Positions 54,680 through 62,965 of a DNA stretch of 64,000 nt are shown piece by piece. Source of the stretch: Cohnella lupini. GTDB taxonomy: Bacteria; Bacillota; Bacilli; Paenibacillales; Paenibacillaceae. The stretch's first letter is position 1. Each line of letters opens with the position of its first letter. The DNA lies in assembly GCF_003386205.1 (NCBI RefSeq), contig NZ_QRDY01000017.1:1-64000 (forward strand), in the 5' to 3' direction. Position numbers and translations under genes: made by a program. A model generated the notes under the pieces. That model searched no databases and was not told the DNA's origin. It worked only from the letters and a program-made list of their open reading frames with translations.

Positions 54680-54895
54680 TTTCGGCGGGTTTAGAGCGGC
54701 TACACCGCTTTAAATCGACAGCTGAGGCTCTTCGGCGGAATTAGTGCGGCTACGCCGCTTTAAATCGACAGTTGAGGCACTTTCGATGGAATTAGAGTGG
54801 CTACACCGCATTAAATTGACAGCCGAGGCACTCTCGATCGAATTAGAGCGGCTACACCGCTTTAAATCGACAGCCGAGGGCACTTTCAGCTAGTC
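54680..54895. repeat. Tandem repeat array 4, 50-51 bp unit, about 4 copies
   Basis: TTAGAGCGGC-like words start at 54691, 54741, 54792 and 54843 (50, 51, 51 bp apart). Each unit has a hairpin AGCGG CTACA CCGCT, then TTTAAATCGACAG, then GCCGAGGCACTTTCGAT and GAATTAG. A decayed fifth copy may precede 54691. The middle copies show mismatches in the hairpin arms. The gap 54607-54679 shows nothing else. Confidence 0.93.
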
Positions 54896-54951
54896 GCTCT
54901 AACTCCTTAGATCTCCTTAACCTAAGGATACCTATTTTCACCAAGCGACTT

Positions 54952-55350
54952 CGGTTCCCCAACGGCTGCAAGGGTGGAGTTAGCTCGATTTCGTTACTAA
55001 TTCGGTTCCCCAACGGCTGCGAGGGTAGAGTTAGCTCGATTTCGTTACTAATTCGGTTCCCCAACGGCTGCGAGGGCGGAGTTAGCTCGATTTCGTTACT
55101 ATTTCGGTTCCCCAACGGCTGCGAGGGCAGAGTTAGCTCGATTTCGTTACTAATTCGGTTCCCAAACTGCTGCGAGGGCGGAGTTAGCTCGATTTCGTTA
55201 CTATTTCGGTTCCCCAACGGCTGCGAGGGCAGAGTTAGCTCGATTTCGTTACTAATTCGGTTCCCAAACGGCTGCGAGGGCGGAGTTAGCTCGATTTCGT
55301 TACTAATTCGGTTCCCCAATGGCTGAGAGGGCGGAGTTAGGTCCATGACA
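54952..55350. repeat. Tandem repeat array 5, 51-bp unit, 8 copies
   Basis: CGGTTCCC starts at 54952, 55003, 55054, 55105, 55156, 55207, 55258 and 55309, exactly 51 bp apart every time. The unit reads CGGTTCCCCAACGGCTGCGA, then GGGCGGAGTTAGCTC, then GATTTCGTTACTAATT. The copies differ at few positions, so the array is young or kept uniform. On the minus strand it encodes a 17-residue repeat (GNRISNEIELTPPSQPL) in the same frame as, and starting directly after, the stop codon of the permease gene at 55356. There is no ribosome-binding site for a separate protein. Confidence 0.97.
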
Positions 55351-55355
55351 GGCAC

Positions 55356-56231
55356 CTACCCTTTAACCGCGCCAACGCTCAATCCGCCGATTATAAACCG
55401 CTGGAAAAATAAAAAGAGGACGACAGGCGGAATCAGAGTCATGGTCAGAATAGCAAAACGTATGTTCCAATTAATCGTCGAACCCGGATAGATGATCTTA
55501 GAATATATCGCGGCGGCCAGAGGCAACTTATCTTCCTTCATAACCAAGTAAGACCAGTAGAAATCGTTCCATGTTGTCGAGAATCCCAGCAACACGAGGG
55601 TAACTAGTATAGGCGCGGATAAAGGAATAGCTATGCCCAAGAAGCACCTTAGCTCCGAAGCGCCATCGATTCTGGCCGATTCGAACAGCTCCTTATGGAT
55701 GCCGTCGAAGAAGTTCTTCAAAAGCAACAAGAAAAACGCGTTAGCGCCGGCGGGCAGCCAAAAAGCCCAATAAGTATTCAACAAGCCGAAGCCCTTCAGG
55801 TTAAGGTAGTTCGGAATCAAGTAGGATGCGGCCGGAATCAATAGGGTTGAGAGGAAATACAAGGTGATCCACTTCTTCATGGGCACTCTCAAGTGAGACA
55901 AGCTGTAAGCCGCTAATCCTATGAAAGTCAGAGAGAACACCGTGTTTCCGAAAAATATAAAAAGAGTGTTCTTAAAATACTTGGTTATGTTGAACAAGGT
56001 TAACGATTCTTTATAATTCTCCCATAACCAGTTACTCGGAAAAAATGGCGTAGGAAACGTGAAAAATTCCTTCGTCGTTTTAAGGGAACCCAAAAAGGTG
56101 TTCACGAACGGATATAACATCGATAGAGAGATAAGCGCAATGCATATAACCATCAAGCCATATACAAGTTTCACGCTGGTTTTTCTGAAGTCGTATCGGG
56201 ACATGATCGCGCGTTCCCGCGTGTTCTTCAT
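55356..56231 (-). CDS. Carbohydrate ABC importer permease (MalG type, module III)
   Basis: A 291-residue membrane protein with six helices. The EAA motif reads ELFESARIDGASELRCFLGI near residue 185 and the end FFQRFIIGGLSVGAVKG is the usual MalG tail. ATG 56231 overlaps the stop of the partner permease gene (ATGA) and is preceded by GGAGG. Its TAG stop is followed in frame by the 17-residue repeats of array 5; a readthrough product is possible but not shown. Confidence 0.92.
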   Translation of the reverse strand: MKNTRERAIMSRYDFRKTSVKLVYGLMVICIALISLSMLYPFVNTFLGSLKTTKEFFTFPTPFFPSNWLWENYKESLTLFNITKYFKNTLFIFFGNTVFSLTFIGLAAYSLSHLRVPMKKWITLYFLSTLLIPAASYLIPNYLNLKGFGLLNTYWAFWLPAGANAFFLLLLKNFFDGIHKELFESARIDGASELRCFLGIAIPLSAPILVTLVLLGFSTTWNDFYWSYLVMKEDKLPLAAAIYSKIIYPGSTINWNIRFAILTMTLIPPVVLFLFFQRFIIGGLSVGAVKG

Positions 56232-57133
56232 CCTCCATCGCCTCCGCGTCTCAGCTTAATCGTAACCACGGAGCAGACGACCAAAACTACGAACATGATG
56301 CTTCCCATGGCGCTTGCATTCCCGAAGTTAAAGTTGTTGAACGCTTCTCTTGTCGTCAACAGGAGGTAAGTCAGCGTCGCATTGTCGGGTCCGCCGTTAG
56401 TCATCGTCAATTGGGATTGGAAGGACTGCGATGTGGCGATCAACTGTAGCCCGAGGAGTACCAGAATCAAGCCTTTAATGCTTGGAAGCGTAATGTAACG
56501 GATACGTGCCCATACGCCCGCGCCGTCCAATTCCGACGCCTCGTATAAATCCTTGGGAACAGCGGTTAAAGCGGCAATATAGATCAAGGTAGCGCTTCCG
56601 AAGTTTTGCCAAGTTTCCAGAATAATTAAAGACAATACGGCATGCTCTCTGCTATAGAAATCAAAGCTCGGCAAACCCAAGAAATTCAAGAACGAGTTGA
56701 TCGGACCTATCGGGTCATAGAACCACTTCCACATCGCGTACAGCACGATCGCCGGAATGATACTCGGCAAGTAGCCGATGACTCGGGCGGATCCCTGAAA
56801 CCACTTCAATTCCGACACCGCTATCGCCATCGCGATCGGCATCCAAAATCCGATCAACACGGCCAGTCCCATGTATACTAACGTGTTTTTTACTGCCGTG
56901 TAATAATCAGGATTGCTCAGAACGTCCGCGAAATTTTTCCAGCCGACAAACACGTTGCCGCTGACGAAATCCACGCTATAGAAGCTATAAACAATCCCTT
57001 TGAATATCGGAACCCATAAAAACAGAAAAAAGATGAGGATTTCCGGAATTAAAAAAAGCAGCCCCCAAAAATACCACCGTGTCTTCCTGCGTAATCCCGG
57101 CTTCGCGATCGGAGTTCCCAGTTGCAGTTCCAT
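56228..57133 (-). CDS. Carbohydrate ABC importer permease (MalF type, module III)
   Basis: A 301-residue membrane protein. WYFWGLLFLIPEILIFFLFL is the first helix, and the EAA motif is DLYEASELDGAGVWARIRYI near 200. TNGGPDNATLTYLLLTTREA near 250 is the usual MalF-type loop. ATG 57133 has GGGAG eight bases before it; a TTG five codons earlier overlaps that site. Follows a hairpin after the binding protein gene. Confidence 0.91.
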   Translation of the reverse strand: MELQLGTPIAKPGLRRKTRWYFWGLLFLIPEILIFFLFLWVPIFKGIVYSFYSVDFVSGNVFVGWKNFADVLSNPDYYTAVKNTLVYMGLAVLIGFWMPIAMAIAVSELKWFQGSARVIGYLPSIIPAIVLYAMWKWFYDPIGPINSFLNFLGLPSFDFYSREHAVLSLIILETWQNFGSATLIYIAALTAVPKDLYEASELDGAGVWARIRYITLPSIKGLILVLLGLQLIATSQSFQSQLTMTNGGPDNATLTYLLLTTREAFNNFNFGNASAMGSIMFVVLVVCSVVTIKLRRGGDGG

Positions 57134-57156
57134 CTCTTTCACTCCCAATTTGGTTG

Positions 57157-57196
57157 TAAAAAAGAGGTCTAGTACTGTATCAGCCTAGACCCCTCT
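57157..57196 (-). terminator. Partial terminator between binding protein and permease genes (module III)
   Basis: CTAGACC-CCTC pairs with GAGGTCTAG (two bulged C), followed on the minus strand by six T. It probably reduces permease expression relative to the binding protein. Confidence 0.65.
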
Positions 57197-57214
57197 CCTG
57201 GATTAAGACACGGA

Positions 57215-58663
57215 CTACTCTGGGATTACGACTTTATCGAAGATATTTTTCTGCACCTTCGCGGCCGCATCGTCGAGAAGCTGCTGCAAATCGATATCGC
57301 CTTTGCTCGTGAATACTTTCTGGATGACGTTGGCCATTTCGCCATAGTAGGCTTGCACCTCATAAGTCGCTTCCAGCTTGGATTCAAGCAAACCGTTTAA
57401 GGCAGGATCGAATTTGTACACGTTGTCGTGTTTGGCTAGTACCTCTTCGTATTTCTTGCCGAACTCCGAGCTATCGTTCCAATAGTTGATCATCTGCGGA
57501 ACGAAAATTTCGTTTTTCGCTTTTTTCGCCGCGATCTGAGCATCGATCGATTCCAGGTAAGCATCCGTAAAGTATTCGTTTACGACGAAATCGAAAGCGG
57601 CTTTCTGCTGTTCTTTCGTGGCTAAACCGTTGATAACCTTATAGTTACCGCCGGCAATGCCGAGATGCTTGCCGCCCTTGGTCACGGACGGAATAGGATA
57701 CAGTGCGATGTCGTCTTTATTTAATCCGCCTTGGTTAATCGCCTGGTCGGCAGCATTACCGTTTCCGACCAAAATCATCCCGCCTCGGCCTTGTTGAAAT
57801 AGCGTCATCGCATCTCCGTAACCTATCGCCCAAGTTTTCGGAATGACGTTGGCATCCTTCAAATCTTTGTAGAGTTGCAGCGCCTTAAGTCCCGCTTCCG
57901 AATTAAAAGCAGCCGTAACCTTGCCGTCCGCTACGGTCTGAACGTCTCCGCCCGCCGAGTACAAGAAATTCGTCCAGTTCCATCCCGATTCCGTACCCGT
58001 GCCCATCGGAATGATCCCTGCGATCCCTTTGGCGGGATCATTGATCGCTTTAGCCGCCTCGATAAGTTCATCCCAAGTCCAATCTAGCGGCGGTAGCGGA
58101 ACCCCTTTGTCGGCGAACAGCTTCTTGTTGATCGTGACCGTCACGCCGTAGGCATCGATTGGAACTCCGTATGTTTTGCCATCGATAACGTATGGCTCCA
58201 TGGCCTTTTCGTTCAAATCTTTGCCGAACTCCCAATTTGCCATGTAGTCGGTTAAATCCGCGATCCACTTTTTCCCGGTTAGCAATCTTGCTTCGGTCGC
58301 CCAAGTGGTAAATTCGGTTTGAGCGCTATTGGAAGCCATTTTGATTGCGATCTGCGTGTTCTCGTACTTCCAATATTCCGGCGTTATCGTGACATGGGGT
58401 TGCTTCTCTTGGAATCTCTTGATTTGAGCATCCAAAGAGATATTCTCTTGCGTCTTATCGGGCGGAAAAGCGTAAGCTATAATGCTTACCGGCTCCGCGT
58501 TCGCGGATTCCGACGGCGTTGCCTCCTCCGTCGCGGACGATGACGCCGAAGGCGTCTCGCTTGATGCCGCAGGACTACTCCTATTCCCCTTGTTATCGCC
58601 GTTTCCGCATCCTGCGATAATCAGGATGAGCACCAGAGCGCTAATCAGCAAGCTTTTCTTCAT
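57215..58663 (-). CDS. Extracellular sugar-binding lipoprotein (module III)
   Basis: A 482-residue solute-binding protein with lipobox IIAGCG (Cys near 19) and a long Ser/Ala/Thr-rich linker to about residue 57. YGVPIDAYGVTVTINKKLFA near 167 and GRGGMILVGNGNAADQ near 296 are group 1 binding-protein signatures. AGGGGATAG lies before ATG 58663. No enzyme gene follows in this module, so its ligand must be guessed from elsewhere. Confidence 0.9.
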   Translation of the reverse strand: MKKSLLISALVLILIIAGCGNGDNKGNRSSPAASSETPSASSSATEEATPSESANAEPVSIIAYAFPPDKTQENISLDAQIKRFQEKQPHVTITPEYWKYENTQIAIKMASNSAQTEFTTWATEARLLTGKKWIADLTDYMANWEFGKDLNEKAMEPYVIDGKTYGVPIDAYGVTVTINKKLFADKGVPLPPLDWTWDELIEAAKAINDPAKGIAGIIPMGTGTESGWNWTNFLYSAGGDVQTVADGKVTAAFNSEAGLKALQLYKDLKDANVIPKTWAIGYGDAMTLFQQGRGGMILVGNGNAADQAINQGGLNKDDIALYPIPSVTKGGKHLGIAGGNYKVINGLATKEQQKAAFDFVVNEYFTDAYLESIDAQIAAKKAKNEIFVPQMINYWNDSSEFGKKYEEVLAKHDNVYKFDPALNGLLESKLEATYEVQAYYGEMANVIQKVFTSKGDIDLQQLLDDAAAKVQKNIFDKVVIPE

Positions 58664-58792
58664 TTTTGTTCTATCCCCTCTCGAATGGCTAAATAATTTA
58701 CATTTTTATTATAAAACGCCATTATGTTCCACTGCGAGGTGTGATATATCGTTTACGAAGGGATAAATTATGATCAGACGCGCGACCATTCC

Positions 58793-60124
58793 TCAACTTT
58801 TGATTTCAGACGGGTTGACGCCGAAATGCTTCTTGAATATTTTGCTGAAGTGCTCCGGCGATTCATATCCGATCTCGTCGGAAATCTCGTATCTCCTCAT
58901 ATCCGTCGTCAGAATCAGCCTCTTGGCCTCTTCCATCCGCAGCTTGGTTACGTAATCCCATAAGTTAATGCCGACGATTTTCTTGAATAGATAGCTTAAA
59001 TAGTTTGGACTCAAGCAAATCGCCTCCGCGATTTCTTGCAGCTTCAAGCTCTTCTGCCGGTAGTTCTCGTCGATGTACTGAATCGCGCTCTGAATAAAAG
59101 AATTGTTGTCGTCCAAGATTTGTTTCGTCACGGGAATGCCTCCGGCGGACGGCGGATTCTCGTATTTGTCGAAGTCCTCGATGTAGAACACATTATGGTC
59201 CTTATGCACGTCGCTCCATCGAACGGCTTCCTTGGCTTCCTTGGCAATATCCACCCAGCTTTGCATGCCTTCCCGAATGCGGCTGATGCCGATTACGCTT
59301 TCCATGTTAAGAAATTTCCGAAGATGGTTATGCAGCAGTTGCGCGGTCATCGTCTGCTCGTTCAATCGAGTGATAGAATTGTTCATTTCCTCCATCGTGA
59401 ATTGCAGGATGACGGAAATCGAATGGCTGCCGCTATGGAAAACGATTCTCTCCCATCCGTTAAGCGTCTCTTCGATAACGTTAAGCGCAGCGTACCTGAG
59501 CAGGTTCCTATCGCGGAACGAACGAATGTCGGCCCCGTGAAGGCCCGCCTTCGCGAGGTTGAGCTTGATGGAGAGCAAGCAATAGAACGGTCCGTCGAAC
59601 CGACGGCCGAGATATTGAAATACTTCCTCCGCCTCCGAATCGCTGAATCCTTCGGAGACGAGCTCGTTCAAGATATGATTACGATTCGAACTCATTTCCT
59701 CGAAGGAAAATTTCTGATTGAAGGTCGAATCGGTCAGCGACCGAAGCTGCGAATCCCTTTCCGCCAGCAGATTGCGAACGACCCGGACCAGCTCCGCGGG
59801 AATGACCGGTTTGACGATATACTCCTTCACGCCGAATTTCAACGCTTTCTGCGCGTATTCGAACTCGCCGTGCGCGGACAGAACGACGGTCGGAATCATC
59901 GGATTCTCGGCGAATATCGTTTCGATCAGTTCGATGCCGTTCATTAAATCCATCTGGATATCGGTAATAATAAGATCGATTTTCTCGAGCCGAATGTAAT
60001 CCAAAGCTTCGAAGCCGTTATTGGCCGCGAATACCTCCGCGATATCGATACCGGCATTCATGAGCACCGTCGCCACTCCCATGCAGATCATCGGCTCGTC
60101 ATCCACGACCAGAACGTTGTACAT
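58793..60124 (-). CDS. YesN-type response regulator with AraC output (module III)
   Basis: A 443-residue regulator. The receiver domain has VVDDEPMICMG, phospho-acceptor Asp in ITDIQMDLMNG near 55 and Lys in IVKPVIPAE near 104. A middle domain of about 200 residues precedes the AraC pair, which has LKLQEIAEAICLSPNYLSYL near 355 and ISDEIGYESPEHFSKIFKK near 420. GGGAG lies before ATG 60124 at a rather long distance. It follows the kinase gene by 34 bp. Confidence 0.9.
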   Translation of the reverse strand: MYNVLVVDDEPMICMGVATVLMNAGIDIAEVFAANNGFEALDYIRLEKIDLIITDIQMDLMNGIELIETIFAENPMIPTVVLSAHGEFEYAQKALKFGVKEYIVKPVIPAELVRVVRNLLAERDSQLRSLTDSTFNQKFSFEEMSSNRNHILNELVSEGFSDSEAEEVFQYLGRRFDGPFYCLLSIKLNLAKAGLHGADIRSFRDRNLLRYAALNVIEETLNGWERIVFHSGSHSISVILQFTMEEMNNSITRLNEQTMTAQLLHNHLRKFLNMESVIGISRIREGMQSWVDIAKEAKEAVRWSDVHKDHNVFYIEDFDKYENPPSAGGIPVTKQILDDNNSFIQSAIQYIDENYRQKSLKLQEIAEAICLSPNYLSYLFKKIVGINLWDYVTKLRMEEAKRLILTTDMRRYEISDEIGYESPEHFSKIFKKHFGVNPSEIKS

Positions 60125-60158
60125 GTCGATTATCGCTCCCTTCCTATGCATTAAGCGG

Positions 60159-61928
60159 TTAAATTTCCTCTGCCCTCGCCGGAATGACCATATACACGCA
60201 AGTCCCGCCCCCCGGACGGAATTCGTAGCTTAAGCCGTATGTCTCCCCGAAGTGGAGCTTGATCCTCTTGTTCACGTTCTGAATGCCGAAGCCTTCCTGC
60301 TCGCGTTCCCCGTTCACGATTTCGTTCAACTTGCCGATATCCGCCGTCTTGTACCCATTGTCCTCTATAGCTATTTTGATCAGATCATCGCACTTGCTGA
60401 TAGATATCCAAAGCTTGCCTTCGTTGTCCATTTTACGGATGCCATGCATGATCGCGTTCTCCACGAGCGGCTGCAAGACAACCTTCGGAATCAAATACGG
60501 TTTCGCTTCTTCTTGGATATCCCAATGGATCTCGAATTCATAGTTGTTGCGCTTTAATTGCAATCTGAGATAAGCCTCGATATGATTCAATTCTTCGGAG
60601 ATCGGAATCAGGGTTTTACCGCGGCTCAAGCCGATGCGCATTAATAGCGAGAGATCGCGGATCATCTCGGCGGACTCGGCGTTCCCTTCGATCGTCGTTC
60701 TCCAGAATATCGATTCCAGCGTGTTGTATAGCAAATGAGGATTTATCTGCGAGTGAAGAATAGTCAGTTCAGCTTCCTTGTGCTTGAGCTCCAGATCGTA
60801 TTTATCGTGTATCGTCTGGTTGAGCCGTTTGGTCATGTCTATGAACGCGTTATTCAAGAGACCGATTTCGTCCCGACGATTATCCTTGTATTCGTTCGTT
60901 AACGGCCTTCCCGGTTCGAACGACCGGCTTAACCTCGCTAACCGCGACAAGGGACTCAGAATATGCCTGAAAAAGTAAACGCTCGCAATCAGCAGCACGC
61001 AGAAGTAAACGATCATCAGATAATTAACCAGCTGCCTCATCGCCTCATGTTCGCCTATGATCGAGCTGATCGGAATTTTGAACAGAAGCTTCGTATCGCT
61101 GTTCCTGCTCGTATGAACGGCGTACAACGAGGAAGCTCCGCTTTTACGATCGATGTACACGCCTTCAGACGAACGGAATATTTCCTGCGGCAGCGAGAAC
61201 GTCGAGCCGATCTCCAGTCCGGATGAATTCGCGAGCACGATGTTCCCTTTGTTCAACAGCACGATCTGACCGTCTTTCGGAATTTTGAGCGATTCCAAAT
61301 CCCTCTGCAGCAGCACATCCAACCCGGTCATCACGAATACGCCCGCCGGCGAGCGATCGTCCAAATAATTGTTCATGCTCCTGATATAGGCAGCGGTCTT
61401 GATGCCGCTTTGATTATCGCCCAATTGGTTCATGATCCGAATAATACCGGTTCCCCTGGCATTGACCGCATCTTGGAACCAACTGGACGCCGAAGTATCG
61501 CATGCGAAAAATACCCCGTTCGACTTCACGTCCGAGTGGAGAGCGAAGGGGTAATCGTCGGCAACTTCAGGGATGAACATCGAGAAGTTCATTGCATTCT
61601 TGGAATAACCGGTCAACAGCTTATCCAGTACGAGATATTTCTGCAATCGTTCGAACTCGTTTAACGGAGTCGTATCGAACATTCGCTGCGTCTCGGGCGT
61701 AAACATCAACTTCTCCGTCGTACCGTCGACGGATGTGATATCGCGATCCAAGGTCAAATGGCTTGTTTTGACCAGTTGAAACAGCGTATCGCCCATCTGA
61801 TCCTCCGTGATTTCCGCGACCTTGACCGATACGATCCAATAAGCCGCCAAAATCGGGATAACGATAAGAAAGACGATGAACACGATCAGTTTCTGAATTA
61901 AGTTCATTCGCGAAAACCACTTGAACAT
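60159..61928 (-). CDS. YesM-type sensor histidine kinase (module III)
   Basis: A 589-residue membrane sensor. Helices near 10-35 and 300-325 frame an extracellular Cache-like sensor, followed by a HAMP domain and a His_kinase region with INPHLLYNTLESIFWR (Leu after His-Leu instead of the usual Phe). The ATPase domain has NAIMHGIRKM and IEDNGYKTADI, in which the usual DNGxG glycine is replaced by Tyr. GAGGTG lies just before ATG 61928; an ATG ten codons earlier lacks a site. First gene of module III. Confidence 0.9.
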   Translation of the reverse strand: MFKWFSRMNLIQKLIVFIVFLIVIPILAAYWIVSVKVAEITEDQMGDTLFQLVKTSHLTLDRDITSVDGTTEKLMFTPETQRMFDTTPLNEFERLQKYLVLDKLLTGYSKNAMNFSMFIPEVADDYPFALHSDVKSNGVFFACDTSASSWFQDAVNARGTGIIRIMNQLGDNQSGIKTAAYIRSMNNYLDDRSPAGVFVMTGLDVLLQRDLESLKIPKDGQIVLLNKGNIVLANSSGLEIGSTFSLPQEIFRSSEGVYIDRKSGASSLYAVHTSRNSDTKLLFKIPISSIIGEHEAMRQLVNYLMIVYFCVLLIASVYFFRHILSPLSRLARLSRSFEPGRPLTNEYKDNRRDEIGLLNNAFIDMTKRLNQTIHDKYDLELKHKEAELTILHSQINPHLLYNTLESIFWRTTIEGNAESAEMIRDLSLLMRIGLSRGKTLIPISEELNHIEAYLRLQLKRNNYEFEIHWDIQEEAKPYLIPKVVLQPLVENAIMHGIRKMDNEGKLWISISKCDDLIKIAIEDNGYKTADIGKLNEIVNGEREQEGFGIQNVNKRIKLHFGETYGLSYEFRPGGGTCVYMVIPARAEEI

Positions 61929-62048
61929 CGACACCTCATCCGCTCCCGAAACCATCATGTGACTCTATCATATGATTGTACTCGACCTAGTACGATGTTA
62001 GATATTATGAATATTCGGTGCGATATTACGGATTCGCAAGAAATTTCC

Positions 62049-62654
62049 TCAGGAAAGTTCCTCCCAGCGTGCCCACATCTCCCGTGGATTCAGTTCGTAG
62101 ATTTGCTCTTCCCTGTACATATACTGGTGCATAATGAATTCTCGGCGAATCGTGGCGAAATCCTCGTGGAAAGCTTTAATGAATTCGTTAATTTCCTTCT
62201 CCCCGTATTTCCTGCCCAAGTCCAGCTTCGACACGAGATGCTCCAATACGATCAGTTTTTTCTTCAGTTGTGCCGGTAAATGCTTCAGCTTGCCTTCCAT
62301 CGTGAAGAAGTTCTTCAAGACGGCTTCCCTCGTTCTTGCTTGGTCGTTTATGCTCATATCCGCTTCTCCTTGGGAACCCGCCCGACGGTATATCAAATTT
62401 TCCGTTGCGGTCGAGCTGTTCTTAATAAAATAATCGTTCAACGAAAAATAAATCGCGTTTTTCTCCCTGCGTTCGTTAATCAAACTGGCTTCCCTCAGCT
62501 TGGCTGCGTGGTGGGTGATCGTCGCCGGGGTAACGGATAACTTCTCCGCGAGAGTCAGCCCATTTCGTTCTCCGTCGGCAAGCAGAATTAGAATCTTGAT
62601 TCTCGTCGGATCGGCGAGAGCTTTATGGTAACCGACTATTTTGTCTAATTGCAT
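62049..62654 (-). CDS. ArsR-family winged-helix regulator with DUF2087 domain
   Basis: A 201-residue regulator. The ArsR-type helix-turn-helix (LSVTPATITHHAAKLREASL) lies at about 39-58 after ALADPTRIKILILLADGE, and the C-terminal DUF2087 domain starts near 130 with KKKLIVLEHLVSKL and has RKYGEKEINEFIKAFHEDFA. Metal-binding Cys pairs are absent, so it senses something else. GAGGAG lies before ATG 62654. No neighbour shows its target. Confidence 0.87.
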   Translation of the reverse strand: MQLDKIVGYHKALADPTRIKILILLADGERNGLTLAEKLSVTPATITHHAAKLREASLINERREKNAIYFSLNDYFIKNSSTATENLIYRRAGSQGEADMSINDQARTREAVLKNFFTMEGKLKHLPAQLKKKLIVLEHLVSKLDLGRKYGEKEINEFIKAFHEDFATIRREFIMHQYMYREEQIYELNPREMWARWEELS

Positions 62655-62849
62655 GCTCGAGTCATCTCCTCAAAGCTATTTAATAACCTTCTAATTAGAT
62701 ATTTGTTAAATTACATAATAAGGGAGATACAAAGGGCTGTCAATAAAATTCCCCTCACAGCCAGTTTGCGGTTAAAGACCATTAACAAATATCAAAGAAG
62801 GTTTGCTCGAAGTCGTACTAGCGGAACGGTTCCGAGTATCTCTCATTTC

Positions 62850-62895
62850 AAAAACCCTTGATGAAACCGTAACCTCCGGCCTCATCAAGGGTTTT
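62850..62895. terminator. Terminator after the YcxB-like gene
   Basis: AAAACCCTTGATGA and TCATCAAGGGTTTT form a 14-bp stem, with A and T runs at both ends. It ends the reverse YcxB-like gene and can also work forward. The remainder of 62655-62965 shows no gene. Confidence 0.85.
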
Positions 62896-62965
62896 GGCGT
62901 TATCTCGCTAGCTTCAATGCTCTGTCCAACAGAGCTTACGTTAAGAACCGAACCCTAACCCCGTT

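Noticed and set aside
142..55350. CRISPR array
   Set aside because: Repeats are directly tandem with no unique spacers, differ in sequence between loci and no cas genes are present.
59036..59947. 303-codon plus-strand frame opposite the module III response regulator
   Set aside because: Antisense to a clear receiver/AraC protein; no start signal.
62649..62861. 70-codon plus-strand frame between the ArsR and YcxB-like genes
   Set aside because: No ribosome-binding site, unusual composition, and the start overlaps the ArsR gene.
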